Assembly: GCA_036787835.1 (NCBI GenBank)
Contig: DAIQON010000001.1
Span: 124,001 to 188,000 of the forward strand
Reading direction: 5' to 3'
From: DAIQON01 sp036787835
Lineage (GTDB): Bacteria; Patescibacteriota; Saccharimonadia; Saccharimonadales; UBA4665
Length of the DNA stretch: 64,000 nt
Below the pieces are notes generated by a model, which had not been told where the DNA came from, did no database searches, and saw nothing but the letters and a program-made list of their open reading frames with translations. Made by a program: the position numbers and the translations under genes. This document shows, in pieces, positions 33,867-42,065 of this stretch. Numbering within the stretch: position 1 is the stretch's first letter; every line of letters starts with the position of its first letter.

Positions 33867-34919
33867 CTAAACTTCTATTGAATTGTCTGGCAAACGTCTT
33901 GTGGTTAATCTCCACAAAACTATTAGGTCATTGATGTACACCGAAGCTGCTCGATCGGGTACAACTATTTCTCCACCAGCAAACTGGAAGCTGTCACCGG
34001 GTTCATCACCGAGCGAAACAACGGGGAGCATATCTATACCCCTGGATTCACCCCACACCTCAGCTTGATGTAGATCCTTCTCTCGGTATTGCCCGTTAGT
34101 AGCAATGACTAACTGCTTATTATCAAGCAGCGACTTAATACCGTCTAGGGCTTCTTCTAGTCTTGGCCCAGTTGGCTGTATAAGAATTAGTCTAGGAAGA
34201 CCCGCATTAGCATGCAGCAACGTATATTTTTGGGCAATCAAGCCGTCATCACTCGCATCTTCTGATTCAGATATTTCGTAGCCGTCGGCTAGAGCAGTGG
34301 CTAGATTTGCCTCAAACTCGGTGAAGGTACCTTCAGGCAGAAAACCGCCAGCAAGATCACGAATTGTCTTATGCTCAGCATTGGGTTTTTGGTCTGTCCT
34401 TACAGGATCGATTGCTCTACCACCACCAAACTGATAGAGATCCACAGCCGATAGATCGTCGCCGTATAATTCATGCATTGCTTTTATAGCAACACCCCTA
34501 CGAACAACTGAAGTCTTGTTCCCGCCACCTTCAACAACAAAGATAGCTCTCTCGGGATCAATTTTGGCGACATCTTCAGGAAGTCTTTGGCCGTCTATTA
34601 GTTTTCTAAGTCCAAGATTAACTGCAGTAGCCAAAATGTTATCGCTGTTTGCTAAATTAACTGCTTTAACAGCTGCTGCAGCTTCGTTGCCGACCAATAA
34701 TGCCCACCTGGGCTCAAGAACTACACCACTCTCGGGACGAGGCGCCGGCTCGGGCAGTACTATCTCGGTTATGTCCGTTACTGTAGCCAATTCTGGGATG
34801 GCATCAACCTTAGATGCTGCCACATCTCTTAGAAAGCCACCTCTGAGTTGATTCTCAATAACTGCTGCAGTATATGCAACTTCACTTACTTCTTGGGATC
34901 CTTCAAATGATTGGTTCAT
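33867..34919 (-). CDS. Hypothetical soluble protein
   Basis: An unrecognised 350-residue protein. After a disordered N terminus (Pro/Glu-rich, PEPAPRPESG near 55) there is an alpha/beta core: WALLVGNEAAAAVKAVNLA, AIFVVEGGGNKTSVVRRGVAIKAM, PRLILIQPTGPRLEEAL, QLVIATNGQYREKDLHQAEVWGESRGI. The alternating hydrophobic strands followed by Gly-rich or Asn turns suggest a Rossmann-like nucleotide or sugar-binding fold, but this is inference. A TATAAA lies 8 bases before the ATG. Confidence 0.65.
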   Translation of the reverse strand: MNQSFEGSQEVSEVAYTAAVIENQLRGGFLRDVAASKVDAIPELATVTDITEIVLPEPAPRPESGVVLEPRWALLVGNEAAAAVKAVNLANSDNILATAVNLGLRKLIDGQRLPEDVAKIDPERAIFVVEGGGNKTSVVRRGVAIKAMHELYGDDLSAVDLYQFGGGRAIDPVRTDQKPNAEHKTIRDLAGGFLPEGTFTEFEANLATALADGYEISESEDASDDGLIAQKYTLLHANAGLPRLILIQPTGPRLEEALDGIKSLLDNKQLVIATNGQYREKDLHQAEVWGESRGIDMLPVVSLGDEPGDSFQFAGGEIVVPDRAASVYINDLIVLWRLTTRRLPDNSIEV

Positions 34920-34927
34920 GCTTAACC

Positions 34928-34933
34928 TTTATA
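34928..34933 (-). promoter_or_regulatory. -10 box of the 350-residue hypothetical gene, near-leaderless
   Basis: TATAAA on the minus strand, 8 bases before the ATG at 34919. The neighbouring TrmB operator half-site at 34982-34990 is close enough for shared control. Confidence 0.45.
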
Positions 34934-35019
34934 CTATTAACTCGAGCAAGCATACGACATATTCATAGCTCTGTCAATAGATATTCACAATAATATATTA
35001 TCTTACAGAGAGAAATATT

Positions 35020-35044
35020 ATTTGTGAAATCTATATTCACAAAT
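35020..35044. promoter_or_regulatory. 25-bp palindromic operator, probably bound by the TrmB-like regulator
   Basis: ATTTGTGAA, 7-base spacer, TTCACAAAT: a perfect 9-bp inverted repeat. A further half-site TATTCACAA lies at 34982-34990. The sites are in the gap between the 350-residue gene and the trmB-like gene, typical for autoregulation. Confidence 0.7.
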
Positions 35045-35071
35045 ACTGATTTTAGTGATAAGCTAGTATTT

Positions 35072-35857
35072 ATGGAACAAACACTTATTAGCGCCGGGCT
35101 ATCTAAATTACAGGCTAGGGCATACTTGTACTTGTTAGAGCTTGGGTCGAGTGCCCCAAAAAATCTCGCCGATAAGCTAGCTACTACCAGAACTAATACG
35201 TATAAGGTCTTAGAATCACTAGATGCAATTGGTTTAGTTTATAGGTCTGAATTAAACAAAAAAGTAATTTACACACCTGCAGATCCGTCAGCCTTATCTG
35301 CGCTTCTCGCGGATAAACGTAACAGTATAATTGCCCTAGAAACTCACGTAAACGAAGCAATGGACAACCTCAGGAGGAAATATGGCAGAAATACTTCGCT
35401 GTCGGTATCATCGTTTGCTGGCAAACAGGCAATCGTGGATGCTTATGAAAGCCAAAGCCAAAAAGGGGAGCCGATCTATTTCGTGAAGGCGAGGTCAGAT
35501 ATCCCCTTCATGGGGTATGAGATGATGTCTAGCATTAGGATTAAGCAGTCCAATAACGTTAAAAGGTATGGCATAACCCAGGATACGCCTGAATCTAAGA
35601 TGGCCTCAAACATTAATTTAGATCGAACATGGATAGAAGAATCTGAATATACTGCTCCGATCGAATGGTCTGTGGCTGGTGACGAACTAATAATCCAAAT
35701 TTTCGATGGTAACGGAAGTGTCATAAAGATACAAAACCAACTAGTAGCAGATTCATTCAGACAGATATGGAGTTTCTCAAATAGCGCCCTGATAAGTAAT
35801 CCTAGCTATAAAAACATGCCAATTAAAGCTAGAAAACCTAAAGACACGCAAGACTAG
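35072..35857 (+). CDS. TrmB-family transcriptional regulator
   Basis: A 261-residue regulator. The N-terminal winged helix has the TrmB signature: LISAGLSKLQARAYLYLLELGSSAPKNLADKLATTRTNTYKVLESLDAIGLV. The C-terminal part (130-250) resembles the TrmB effector domain (PLD-like strand and helix pattern) without an obvious ligand motif. I prefer ATG 35072, where the protein begins in the usual place; an upstream GTG at 35024 lies inside the palindromic operator. It probably represses itself and perhaps the divergent 350-residue gene. Confidence 0.85.
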   Translation: MEQTLISAGLSKLQARAYLYLLELGSSAPKNLADKLATTRTNTYKVLESLDAIGLVYRSELNKKVIYTPADPSALSALLADKRNSIIALETHVNEAMDNLRRKYGRNTSLSVSSFAGKQAIVDAYESQSQKGEPIYFVKARSDIPFMGYEMMSSIRIKQSNNVKRYGITQDTPESKMASNINLDRTWIEESEYTAPIEWSVAGDELIIQIFDGNGSVIKIQNQLVADSFRQIWSFSNSALISNPSYKNMPIKARKPKDTQD

Positions 35858-35914
35858 TACCTAGGCGAGTATACCCCGACGACAAGGATTAGTTTAGAAT
35901 ACTGTTAATTCTCT

Positions 35915-35938
35915 ATTGTCCCCACAAGCGGTGACAAT
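35915..35938 (+). terminator. Possible weak terminator after the TrmB-like gene
   Basis: ATTGTC...GACAAT stem of 6 bp extended by two further G-C pairs after one mismatch, about 58 bases after the stop. No T-run follows. The rest of the 35858-36115 gap is AT-rich with no other clear signal. Confidence 0.3.
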
Positions 35939-36115
35939 ATTCTCATGGTTTTACAGATATATTATGAAATAATTCGTAGTGCCTACCTTATAAATATACG
36001 GTGTAGGTGGGATTGGCTATAAATGTAACTAACCTAGTCACTATATAAAACAAATAGATACTTAAAGAACTGATACTAATAAAACTAACTATAACTTAAC
36101 TAATTAATCTATCTA

Positions 36116-36787
36116 ATGAAACTACCTAAGATCACTACTAAGCAACAAGACATATTAAACTTACTGTATAGATATAGATTCTTAAATAGAATACAAATAC
36201 AAGAACTAATTGGCCATAAGGATAAAGAACGTAGTCGTACCTTTATTGACCGCTCTATGCTAATAGCAGATTGTTGCATGAGGCTTGAGGAAGTTAATAC
36301 TGGCAACAGCAATAACAAATCCAAGGCTAGCTATGCTTTCGTAACCGAAGCTGACTATATTGACCCAGATAGTAACTACCACTTCCTTGCCGAGCATGAA
36401 GTACTTAGACCCAATTTATGTATTGTTAAAACGGAAGAAAGCAAAGATCAGGATGAGGCAATAACCACTAATTACCTACTAGAGATCTTTGACAGCACCT
36501 TGCCTCGCTACAGACTAAGACACCGCCTAAAAGTCTACGTCACCTACCTAGACGATAATGAATGGGAGAGTGAAGATCCTCAGCCTATTATCCTATTAGT
36601 CTGTCCTAATCTTAATGATCTTATCTATGCTAAACGTAGAGTTAAGAAACTATTTTTAGATACCTACTATGAAGTGGACGATATACCAAAGGATATTAGT
36701 ATTAGGTTTACGACTACTGAACAGCTACAAAAGCATGGTATTAGTGTCCAGATATGGGAAGAAGGTCGTGAACTCCTAAGCTTATAG
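36116..36787 (+). CDS. Replication-relaxation-like winged-helix protein
   Basis: A 223-residue protein. The first 50 residues (TTKQQDILNLLYRYRFLNRIQIQELIGHKDKERSRTFIDRS) look like the winged helix of replication-relaxation family proteins found on plasmids and integrative elements. The rest (EHEVLRPNLCIV, LRHRLKVYVTYLDD, IILLVCPNLNDLIYAKRRVKKLF, SIRFTTTEQLQKHG) fits the second half of that family, which is related to relaxase-like folds. The call is from motif resemblance. The region upstream is AT-rich, and the gene is followed by two tandem hairpins. It suggests past mobile-element activity. Confidence 0.5.
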   Translation: MKLPKITTKQQDILNLLYRYRFLNRIQIQELIGHKDKERSRTFIDRSMLIADCCMRLEEVNTGNSNNKSKASYAFVTEADYIDPDSNYHFLAEHEVLRPNLCIVKTEESKDQDEAITTNYLLEIFDSTLPRYRLRHRLKVYVTYLDDNEWESEDPQPIILLVCPNLNDLIYAKRRVKKLFLDTYYEVDDIPKDISIRFTTTEQLQKHGISVQIWEEGRELLSL

Positions 36788-36825
36788 GTACCTACTGTAA
36801 GCTATGAACCTGAGTTTTATATCGT

Positions 36826-36847
36826 AAATCCTGAGCCATCAGGATTT
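36826..36847 (+). terminator. Hairpin 1 of a tandem terminator
   Basis: AAATCCTGA-GCCA-TCAGGATTT, perfect 9-bp stem with a 4-base loop and a 3-base T-run, after the replication-relaxation-like gene. Confidence 0.6.
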
Positions 36848-36848
36848 G

Positions 36849-36875
36849 ATCTGTTCCTCTAGAGGAACAGATTTT
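36849..36875 (+). terminator. Hairpin 2 of a tandem terminator
   Basis: A perfect 24-bp palindrome (half ATCTGTTCCTCT) followed by TTTT on the plus strand. It sits one base after hairpin 1. It probably stops plus-strand transcription and may also insulate the convergent gene. Confidence 0.65.
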
Positions 36876-36888
36876 GATTAAGAACTAT

Positions 36889-37410
36889 TTAAACACTGGG
36901 CTGTGAGGGCGGCAAATTATTCTGATTAGGATCAGGTGGTTGTGGGGCTTGAGGTTGCTGTGGAAAAGGCTGTACTGGAGGTTGACCGCCCAATTGTGGA
37001 TTTGGTTGAGTAAAGTTCGCTGGCGGATTAATAGGGTTAGGCGTTACTGGCCGTTGGCTAATAGGTGCGCTTACTGATTTCTTTTTCTTCTTAACTATTA
37101 TGCCTACAATTACCGCTATTATAACTAGCAAGACCACTACAACTAAAATAATGTGTCCCCATTGAACATGAGAATAACTTTTTACTTGTTGCTCAGCCTG
37201 TGCTGCAGTAAGTGACTGGCCATTACTGCCCGTCTGCCCACTCTCTAATGTTGGGCTTTTATATACTGGCTCATTTTGTTGAATAGCAGCCGGCGCAGTG
37301 TTAGAGCCACTAGTCATAGATGATGCATAAGCTGGTGTCAGACTAAAGACTGAAAACGAAAGTACCAAAAAAGCTATTATACTGGCGTGCTTTGTAACTT
37401 TGTTTTTCAC
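36889..37410 (-). CDS. Secreted/membrane protein with proline-rich cytoplasmic tail
   Basis: A 173-residue protein: signal peptide (residues 1-29, SVFSLTPAYASS), a short extracytoplasmic Ser/Gln-rich region, one TM helix (WGHIILVVVVLLVIIAVIVGIIV, about 85-107), a KKKKK stop-transfer and a Pro/Gln/Asn-rich tail (QPFPQQPQAPQPPDPNQNN). Type I membrane topology is expected. No family recognised. The Pro-rich tail could bind partners. Confidence 0.7.
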   Translation of the reverse strand: MKNKVTKHASIIAFLVLSFSVFSLTPAYASSMTSGSNTAPAAIQQNEPVYKSPTLESGQTGSNGQSLTAAQAEQQVKSYSHVQWGHIILVVVVLLVIIAVIVGIIVKKKKKSVSAPISQRPVTPNPINPPANFTQPNPQLGGQPPVQPFPQQPQAPQPPDPNQNNLPPSQPSV

Positions 37411-37588
37411 TATGTTTATCCTTATACCAATAGTTAATATACTAGATATATATTTCTATATGTCAAATTATTGCGGCGCAATATCACTGTAGTAACAGTA
37501 AGCTAGAAATTGATTTCAAATAGGAAAATATTTACATAAATCGAGATCCAACGTACAATCAAAGCACTATAAATACAGCACTTTCAGT

Positions 37589-38203
37589 ATGGAATCAAAC
37601 AAAAACGATCTAACTGTTTCGAAATTAACATGGAAGTTCTTTAAAGGCTATCTAGCACTAGGTAGCTCCATATTCGTAATAATGCTTGTAGCTACACTAC
37701 GCAGTAGAAATACTGCATTAGATGGTACCGTGCATAGATCACACCTTAGGATAATAGTGGAACTATCAGTTTTAATTGTAGGTCTTTTGGCTCTTGTATT
37801 ATTAGGTGCATACTATCTAGCTCTCAGACAAATAAAGCATAAGAGGACCGATCTAGAGGTTAACTTGCCCAGTACTCCTGGTACAATTCTTACATTTCAA
37901 ACTGATTATCAAAAGTTTCAACTAAAGGCTAACCATGGCGGTATACTAACTATTTATAAAGACAAGATCGTATTCTCTCCGACCAAGCATTTGCAACCAG
38001 ACCCGTCTAGACAAGAATTGATCATACCTAGAGAGCAAGTTACTGATGTCAAATGTTTTAATCAACTAGGTACAACTGAGCCAACTTTAGTTATCCACAC
38101 TAGCACCGGAAACCATACCTTCTTAAATTCTCACGTAGATATTGAAACAGTTCTAAACGTAATTAGGCCTGAGAGCCAAAGTCAGAATACTACGACGCAG
38201 TAG
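37589..38203 (+). CDS. Two-TM membrane protein with PH/GRAM-like domain
   Basis: A 204-residue protein with two TM helices (about 18-36 and 53-76) and a cytoplasmic beta-rich domain (ILTFQTDYQKFQLKANHGGILTIYKDKIVFSP...IIPREQVTDVKCFN...LVIHTSTGNHTFL) whose strand pattern resembles bacterial PH-like domains. It is a lone gene. A similar architecture occurs in the protein at 53952-54524. The role is unknown. Confidence 0.65.
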   Translation: MESNKNDLTVSKLTWKFFKGYLALGSSIFVIMLVATLRSRNTALDGTVHRSHLRIIVELSVLIVGLLALVLLGAYYLALRQIKHKRTDLEVNLPSTPGTILTFQTDYQKFQLKANHGGILTIYKDKIVFSPTKHLQPDPSRQELIIPREQVTDVKCFNQLGTTEPTLVIHTSTGNHTFLNSHVDIETVLNVIRPESQSQNTTTQ

Positions 38204-38276
38204 CGTTTAGTGACAAATCATAAATATGTCCATGACCGACTATTTAATTGGAGGAGCTTAGAGCTACAATATAGCT

Positions 38277-38411
38277 ATGCCCAAAAACGATGAAGAAATC
38301 AGAAAGAGCATCAAAAAGTATGATGATTCATTGCCTGACTCTGAGCGTAGTCCTCATGCCAACCTGACTGGATCAGGCTTTTCGAGTTCATGTATTAGTT
38401 TAAGTGGCTGA
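38277..38411 (+). CDS. Possible small protein overlapping the hydrolase gene end
   Basis: A 44-codon frame, MPKNDEEIRKSIKKYDDSLP..., charged and helical at first. TACAAT lies 6 bases before the ATG, the same leaderless arrangement as other genes here. Its 3' half overlaps the antisense hydrolase gene and may be non-coding, so it could be the start of a truncated gene. Confidence 0.3.
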   Translation: MPKNDEEIRKSIKKYDDSLPDSERSPHANLTGSGFSSSCISLSG

Positions 38412-39040
38412 TTTGGTCGTAATATAGTTTCGGTAATTATTGTTCTAAAATGTCCACCATTAGTATCAATCAATTTTATATTGTTATAGGGTCTATGCAG
38501 ATCAATTTCATCAAGAACTTGATTTGGGTCAATTAGTTTATCCCTCTTAGGTAGTAGCATTATTATGTGCCGATCTTGGTAGCTACCGGGGGTAGAGTAC
38601 ATGTTTACATCTTGCCATTTATCCTCAAGCTCCTGCCTGGTTATATTCCATTTTTTGGCAAGAGAGCGATTGGTAGGAAGTAGTGCAATATTCCCGCCAG
38701 TTATAATCAAAAGCCTTTTTACTTCTTCATGTCTGCGCATCAAGTTGTAGCCAACTAAACCACCAAGACTAATGCCAACAACTAAGATATCGGGGGATAT
38801 TAGCCCTTCTTCCAGGCAAAATGAATCTACCTCATTCATCAGATCAATTAGATCTTGCGGATCATGTTTTCTAAGAACTAAGATAAAATCCAAAGCAATA
38901 ATTTTGTAACCATGGTTTTTCAGTACATTTAGCTGCCTTGAAGCCATCCATGTATAGCCACCATAACCATGCATAAATAATATAGTTTTGCCATTTGGCC
39001 TTATCGGCTCAATACGCTTGATGCTGCGTATATATTTCAT
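38354..39040 (-). CDS. Alpha/beta hydrolase
   Basis: A 228-residue serine hydrolase: oxyanion strand ILFMHGYGGYTW, nucleophile elbow GISLGG, acid region LLPKRDKLIDP and the final His in NGGHFRT. Substrate unknown. The ATG at 39040 is chosen because TATACT lies 6 bases upstream (a TTG two codons earlier would fall in that spacer). It stands alone on the minus strand. Confidence 0.88.
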   Translation of the reverse strand: MKYIRSIKRIEPIRPNGKTILFMHGYGGYTWMASRQLNVLKNHGYKIIALDFILVLRKHDPQDLIDLMNEVDSFCLEEGLISPDILVVGISLGGLVGYNLMRRHEEVKRLLIITGGNIALLPTNRSLAKKWNITRQELEDKWQDVNMYSTPGSYQDRHIIMLLPKRDKLIDPNQVLDEIDLHRPYNNIKLIDTNGGHFRTIITETILRPNQPLKLIHELEKPDPVRLA

Positions 39041-39046
39041 CGTCAA

Positions 39047-39052
39047 AGTATA
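39047..39052 (-). promoter_or_regulatory. -10 box of the alpha/beta hydrolase gene, leaderless
   Basis: TATACT on the minus strand, 6 bases before the ATG. Confidence 0.55.
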
Positions 39053-39139
39053 TCAAAAAACAATTCAACATTTAAGCACCGGTTTTATGAACCTAAGTTT
39101 AGACAAAATATGGTAAATATGATATTATATATTTAGATT

Positions 39140-40474
39140 ATGGCGGACATCCCTTCGGTAAAAGTATTTGAGAACATTACTCCATCTAACTCTGGTACAG
39201 GGGAGGACTTGCTTAGATATGACCACTTACCGCTTGTTGTAGAAGAATACAAACTATCTAATGCTGAGCGATCCTCAAGGGTATGGGATAGTAAAGATGG
39301 AAGCTTAGAAGAGCTTAAGTCGGCAAAACAACTTGCTATGGAGTACCTGCTAAGAACTTCCTTTCAAGGCGTACGCTCAACAACTGCTGAAGGTCATGAT
39401 CTTTGGGCAGATAGATTCACCTTAGCTTCAATAGAACTATATGGAGAGCCAGATAAAGCGGAGGTTATGAGTCTAGTATCCGTAGAGATGGCGAAATGGA
39501 TCTCGCTAGAAGGTAGTGATACCGTATCTCAAGGACTGCTAGAATTTCTACAGAAATCTTATCAAAAAATCTTTGGGCCAAACTTAGTAAGCAAGGCTGA
39601 AGATAATCATGATGCCGAAGCTGAAGCGGAACAGCGAGCGATTAGGGCATACGGCGAAGTTCTTAGAGAAAAATTTGGCCCAGTTTTTGATTTGGTTGAT
39701 AAGTCAGGCAAAGAGGAATTTATGCCAGAGGACCTACAAGAACTTTTTAATCAAGCGTTTGCTTGGCTAGCAGCCAATTCGGATCCAGGGTGGAGTGAGT
39801 GGAAATCAGTGCCCAATGATAGCTCAAACGTAAGTACCGAAAGATCCTCAAAAGAGATCAGAGTTGGAATTCGTCGAGTTTCTGCCACAAAAGAGGAAGC
39901 TAAAAAATTATTGGCACATGAGCTTTTTGTCCATGTGCTCCGCGCCCAAAATGCTAGCCACAGTTCTGAACCGATGTTACTATCTGGCTTCCCAGGATAC
40001 GTCGATATAGAAGAGGGGCTTGGCAAACTTAGCGAACAGGCTTTTGGAGAAAATGACGAGATCCCCGGTGGCGACAGATATATTGACATCGCCATTGCTC
40101 TTAGTGAAGCCAATGGGACACAAATAACCCGGCAGGATCTATTCCTAATACACCTTGCGCGCAGTATTGTGTGGTCACAGTCACATGGTGAATATAAAGA
40201 GTCAGAGCTAACAGAAAGGATAAGGAGTGCCTGGGGTAGTGTGGATAGAGTTTACCGAGGTGGACACGGAGACAATGAGGGTCACAGACAGTCGGTCTAT
40301 ACCAAGGATATTGCTTACTACGTTGGTACCAGAAAAATGTCAGAATACCTAAGCAGCCAATTTGCTAGCGGTAAGCCAATGACAGAAGTTTTTGATTACT
40401 TAGCGCTAGGCAGCTTTGATCCGACAAATCCTAGAGATATTGAACGTGTCGATAAAGCTAAGCAAACATCTTAG
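39140..40474 (+). CDS. DUF1704-type zinc metallopeptidase (MATCAP-like)
   Basis: A 444-residue protein with the zinc motif HELFVHVLR at 260-268 (HExxxH form) and the glutamate motif DIEEGLGKLSEQAF at about 289-302, the pair that defines the DUF1704 family related to eukaryotic tubulin-tyrosine carboxypeptidases. In bacteria the target is unknown. The N-terminal 240 residues are mainly helical and acidic. The TAG stop at 40472-40474 is followed in frame by 18 more sensible codons and a TAA, so the C terminus may once have been longer or may be read through. Confidence 0.8.
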   Translation: MADIPSVKVFENITPSNSGTGEDLLRYDHLPLVVEEYKLSNAERSSRVWDSKDGSLEELKSAKQLAMEYLLRTSFQGVRSTTAEGHDLWADRFTLASIELYGEPDKAEVMSLVSVEMAKWISLEGSDTVSQGLLEFLQKSYQKIFGPNLVSKAEDNHDAEAEAEQRAIRAYGEVLREKFGPVFDLVDKSGKEEFMPEDLQELFNQAFAWLAANSDPGWSEWKSVPNDSSNVSTERSSKEIRVGIRRVSATKEEAKKLLAHELFVHVLRAQNASHSSEPMLLSGFPGYVDIEEGLGKLSEQAFGENDEIPGGDRYIDIAIALSEANGTQITRQDLFLIHLARSIVWSQSHGEYKESELTERIRSAWGSVDRVYRGGHGDNEGHRQSVYTKDIAYYVGTRKMSEYLSSQFASGKPMTEVFDYLALGSFDPTNPRDIERVDKAKQTS

Positions 40475-40572
40475 AAATCAAAAGAAGTTGAAGAAGTAAT
40501 AAACAAATACCTACAAGAGCAAGATATATAACAGGCAACTACCTAAAAAGTACCTTGAATCACTGAGGGTTT

Positions 40573-41298
40573 TTAGGCAGCGGGGAACATGCTTTCGTCA
40601 ACCACCGGCATTTTATAAGACTCGTCATCATCAACACCATAAGTATTGTCCGGCTCAAGTTCTGGTAAGGTATAACCAGCCTGAATTAGTGCATCGCGCA
40701 TTCTCTGTTCAAGCTGTTGATCAAATTCATTGGCACTATAAATTAGATCATATGCAAAATTATATGGGTCAGGCATTTGCGCCTTTAGTTGCTCCAAAGA
40801 CTTATCACCAAACGGTTTGAGCTCAACCATTAAGTCTAGGCAACGTAGATATACGGTATTTACTGTAACACCTACACTTTGCAGGCTTTCGTCTATCAAT
40901 ACCTCTGGTTCTTCAGCTGTGAGTTCGTGTTTTATGTACCTGTATAGTGCCCAGTCAGTCACAGAGGGAGGAATCGACTCACGCTGTTGCTCAGTCAATG
41001 TGCCGAGTAGTCTTACAAAAGCAGCAGATGTATCATCTGTTAAACGGTTCCAATTGATAACATCGAGTCCTCCTGGAGTGCTATTCGTATCGATTACATT
41101 TTGATGTGCGGCAATTGCTAGTTCAGAGATTACAAAATAGGTTCTTTTAGATTGCTCTTGATCTATACGGTCGGTATTGATTTCCTTTAGGCGCTGCAAT
41201 ACACCTTCAGCTAGTTCTTCGGGCAGAGAGCCTAAAGCTTCGATTACCTCAGAACCGGTAAACTTAAGAGCGCCAAAATCATCTGTTTCCGCCGACAT
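40573..41298 (-). CDS. Hypothetical acidic soluble protein
   Basis: An unrecognised protein of 241 residues, all helical in character, with a low-complexity acidic C terminus (LEPDNTYGVDDDESYKMPVVDES). No signal peptide, TM or catalytic motif seen. The ATG at 41298 is chosen because TATGAT lies 6 bases upstream. The stop lies in a long A/T-rich inverted repeat (40542-40577). Confidence 0.6.
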   Translation of the reverse strand: MSAETDDFGALKFTGSEVIEALGSLPEELAEGVLQRLKEINTDRIDQEQSKRTYFVISELAIAAHQNVIDTNSTPGGLDVINWNRLTDDTSAAFVRLLGTLTEQQRESIPPSVTDWALYRYIKHELTAEEPEVLIDESLQSVGVTVNTVYLRCLDLMVELKPFGDKSLEQLKAQMPDPYNFAYDLIYSANEFDQQLEQRMRDALIQAGYTLPELEPDNTYGVDDDESYKMPVVDESMFPAA

Positions 41299-41304
41299 AT
41301 CCAA

Positions 41305-41310
41305 ATCATA
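41305..41310 (-). promoter_or_regulatory. -10 box of the acidic hypothetical gene, leaderless
   Basis: TATGAT on the minus strand, 6 bases before the ATG at 41298. Confidence 0.45.
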
Positions 41311-41345
41311 ACAGAAAGACTAAAAAAACTTAATCATAAGCAAAA

Positions 41346-41375
41346 TGGAGCAGCACGTTAAACAATGCTAGCCGT
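41346..41375 (+). repeat. Degenerate candidate copy of the 30-bp cassette spacer element (S0)
   Basis: TGGAGCAGC, 12 bases, GCTAGCCGT. The first box differs at one base from S3 and the 12-base spacer resembles those of S3 and S6, but the second box is poorly conserved and overlaps the end of the nucleotidyltransferase gene. Listed as doubtful. Confidence 0.25.
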
Positions 41376-41928
41376 TACGTGATGCCAGTACCTCCAGTAA
41401 CCCAGGTATTGCCTGAGGCATAAAACCAGCATCGGCAAGAAGGGGTGGCAATTGCTCTATATTCTCCGTGGCTGTGATAATGTCACGAATCGCTGTACCA
41501 GACACTGGGCTAGTTTCTGGGTTTTCTAATCTTATAACTCTCAAGCCATGATCTTCGAAAAGTTCTACTTTTTTCGCGCTCCACTCGCTATAAACATTTA
41601 CGAGGTTTGGGACTTCAGGGTCCAGCTTATCGAAGGCTAAATCATCCTTTATATTAAACGGCCTAAAATCAAATGCTCGTGGTTCTATACCCATTCTGGT
41701 AAAAAACTGTGCGAACATTTGTATACGTTCAGCGTATGTAAACGGATTATTTTCTGCTTTATTACGCCAGCTAGCGGTTTCTTCATAACCTTCGTCGTGA
41801 AACGGATTTGTTATGAGTACAGATACGTGCTCAGCTTGTTCAAAGCCTTTGGCTACATACATCCAGTGATTTACATGTAGCGGTGGCTGAAACCGTCCAT
41901 GTACAGTTATCACGGGTAATTTACTCAT
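41368..41928 (-). CDS. Nucleotidyltransferase, NMN adenylyltransferase-like
   Basis: A 186-residue HIGH-superfamily nucleotidyltransferase. VHGRFQPPLHVNHWMYVAKG gives a HxNH variant of the usual HxGH site, and SGTAIRDII replaces the ISxTxxR motif near the end. The order matches NadM/NMN adenylyltransferases, which make NAD from NMN and ATP, but other cytidylyl- or adenylyltransferases are possible. A TATTAT box is 7 bases upstream. It borders the cassette-like region. Confidence 0.75.
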   Translation of the reverse strand: MSKLPVITVHGRFQPPLHVNHWMYVAKGFEQAEHVSVLITNPFHDEGYEETASWRNKAENNPFTYAERIQMFAQFFTRMGIEPRAFDFRPFNIKDDLAFDKLDPEVPNLVNVYSEWSAKKVELFEDHGLRVIRLENPETSPVSGTAIRDIITATENIEQLPPLLADAGFMPQAIPGLLEVLASRNG

Positions 41929-41935
41929 CCGACGG

Positions 41936-41941
41936 ATAATA
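41936..41941 (-). promoter_or_regulatory. -10 box of the nucleotidyltransferase gene, leaderless
   Basis: TATTAT on the minus strand, 7 bases before the ATG at 41928. Confidence 0.45.
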
Positions 41942-41962
41942 CAATCAAATAGCTGGTGCTTA

Positions 41963-41992
41963 TGGTGCGGCTCCCTAGCTGAGGTTCGAAGC
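41963..41992 (+). repeat. 30-bp cassette spacer element S1
   Basis: TGGTGCGGC, 12 bases, GTTCGAAGC. Same orientation and 9-12-9 geometry as S2-S6. Confidence 0.6.
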
Positions 41993-42065
41993 GTTCTGCT
42001 AGCAAAGGTTACTTTATGCTGTGGCTAAGGGCTTGGAGCACTATAACAACAGCTTTAGAACGATT

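Noticed and set aside
35024..35071. GTG start of the TrmB-like gene
   Set aside because: It falls inside the perfect palindromic operator; the ATG at 35072 gives the typical TrmB N terminus.
40542..40577. Strong terminator at the end of the acidic hypothetical gene
   Set aside because: The CCTAAAAA / TTTTTAGG arms are A/T-rich with a 20-base loop and overlap the stop codon; too weak to call.
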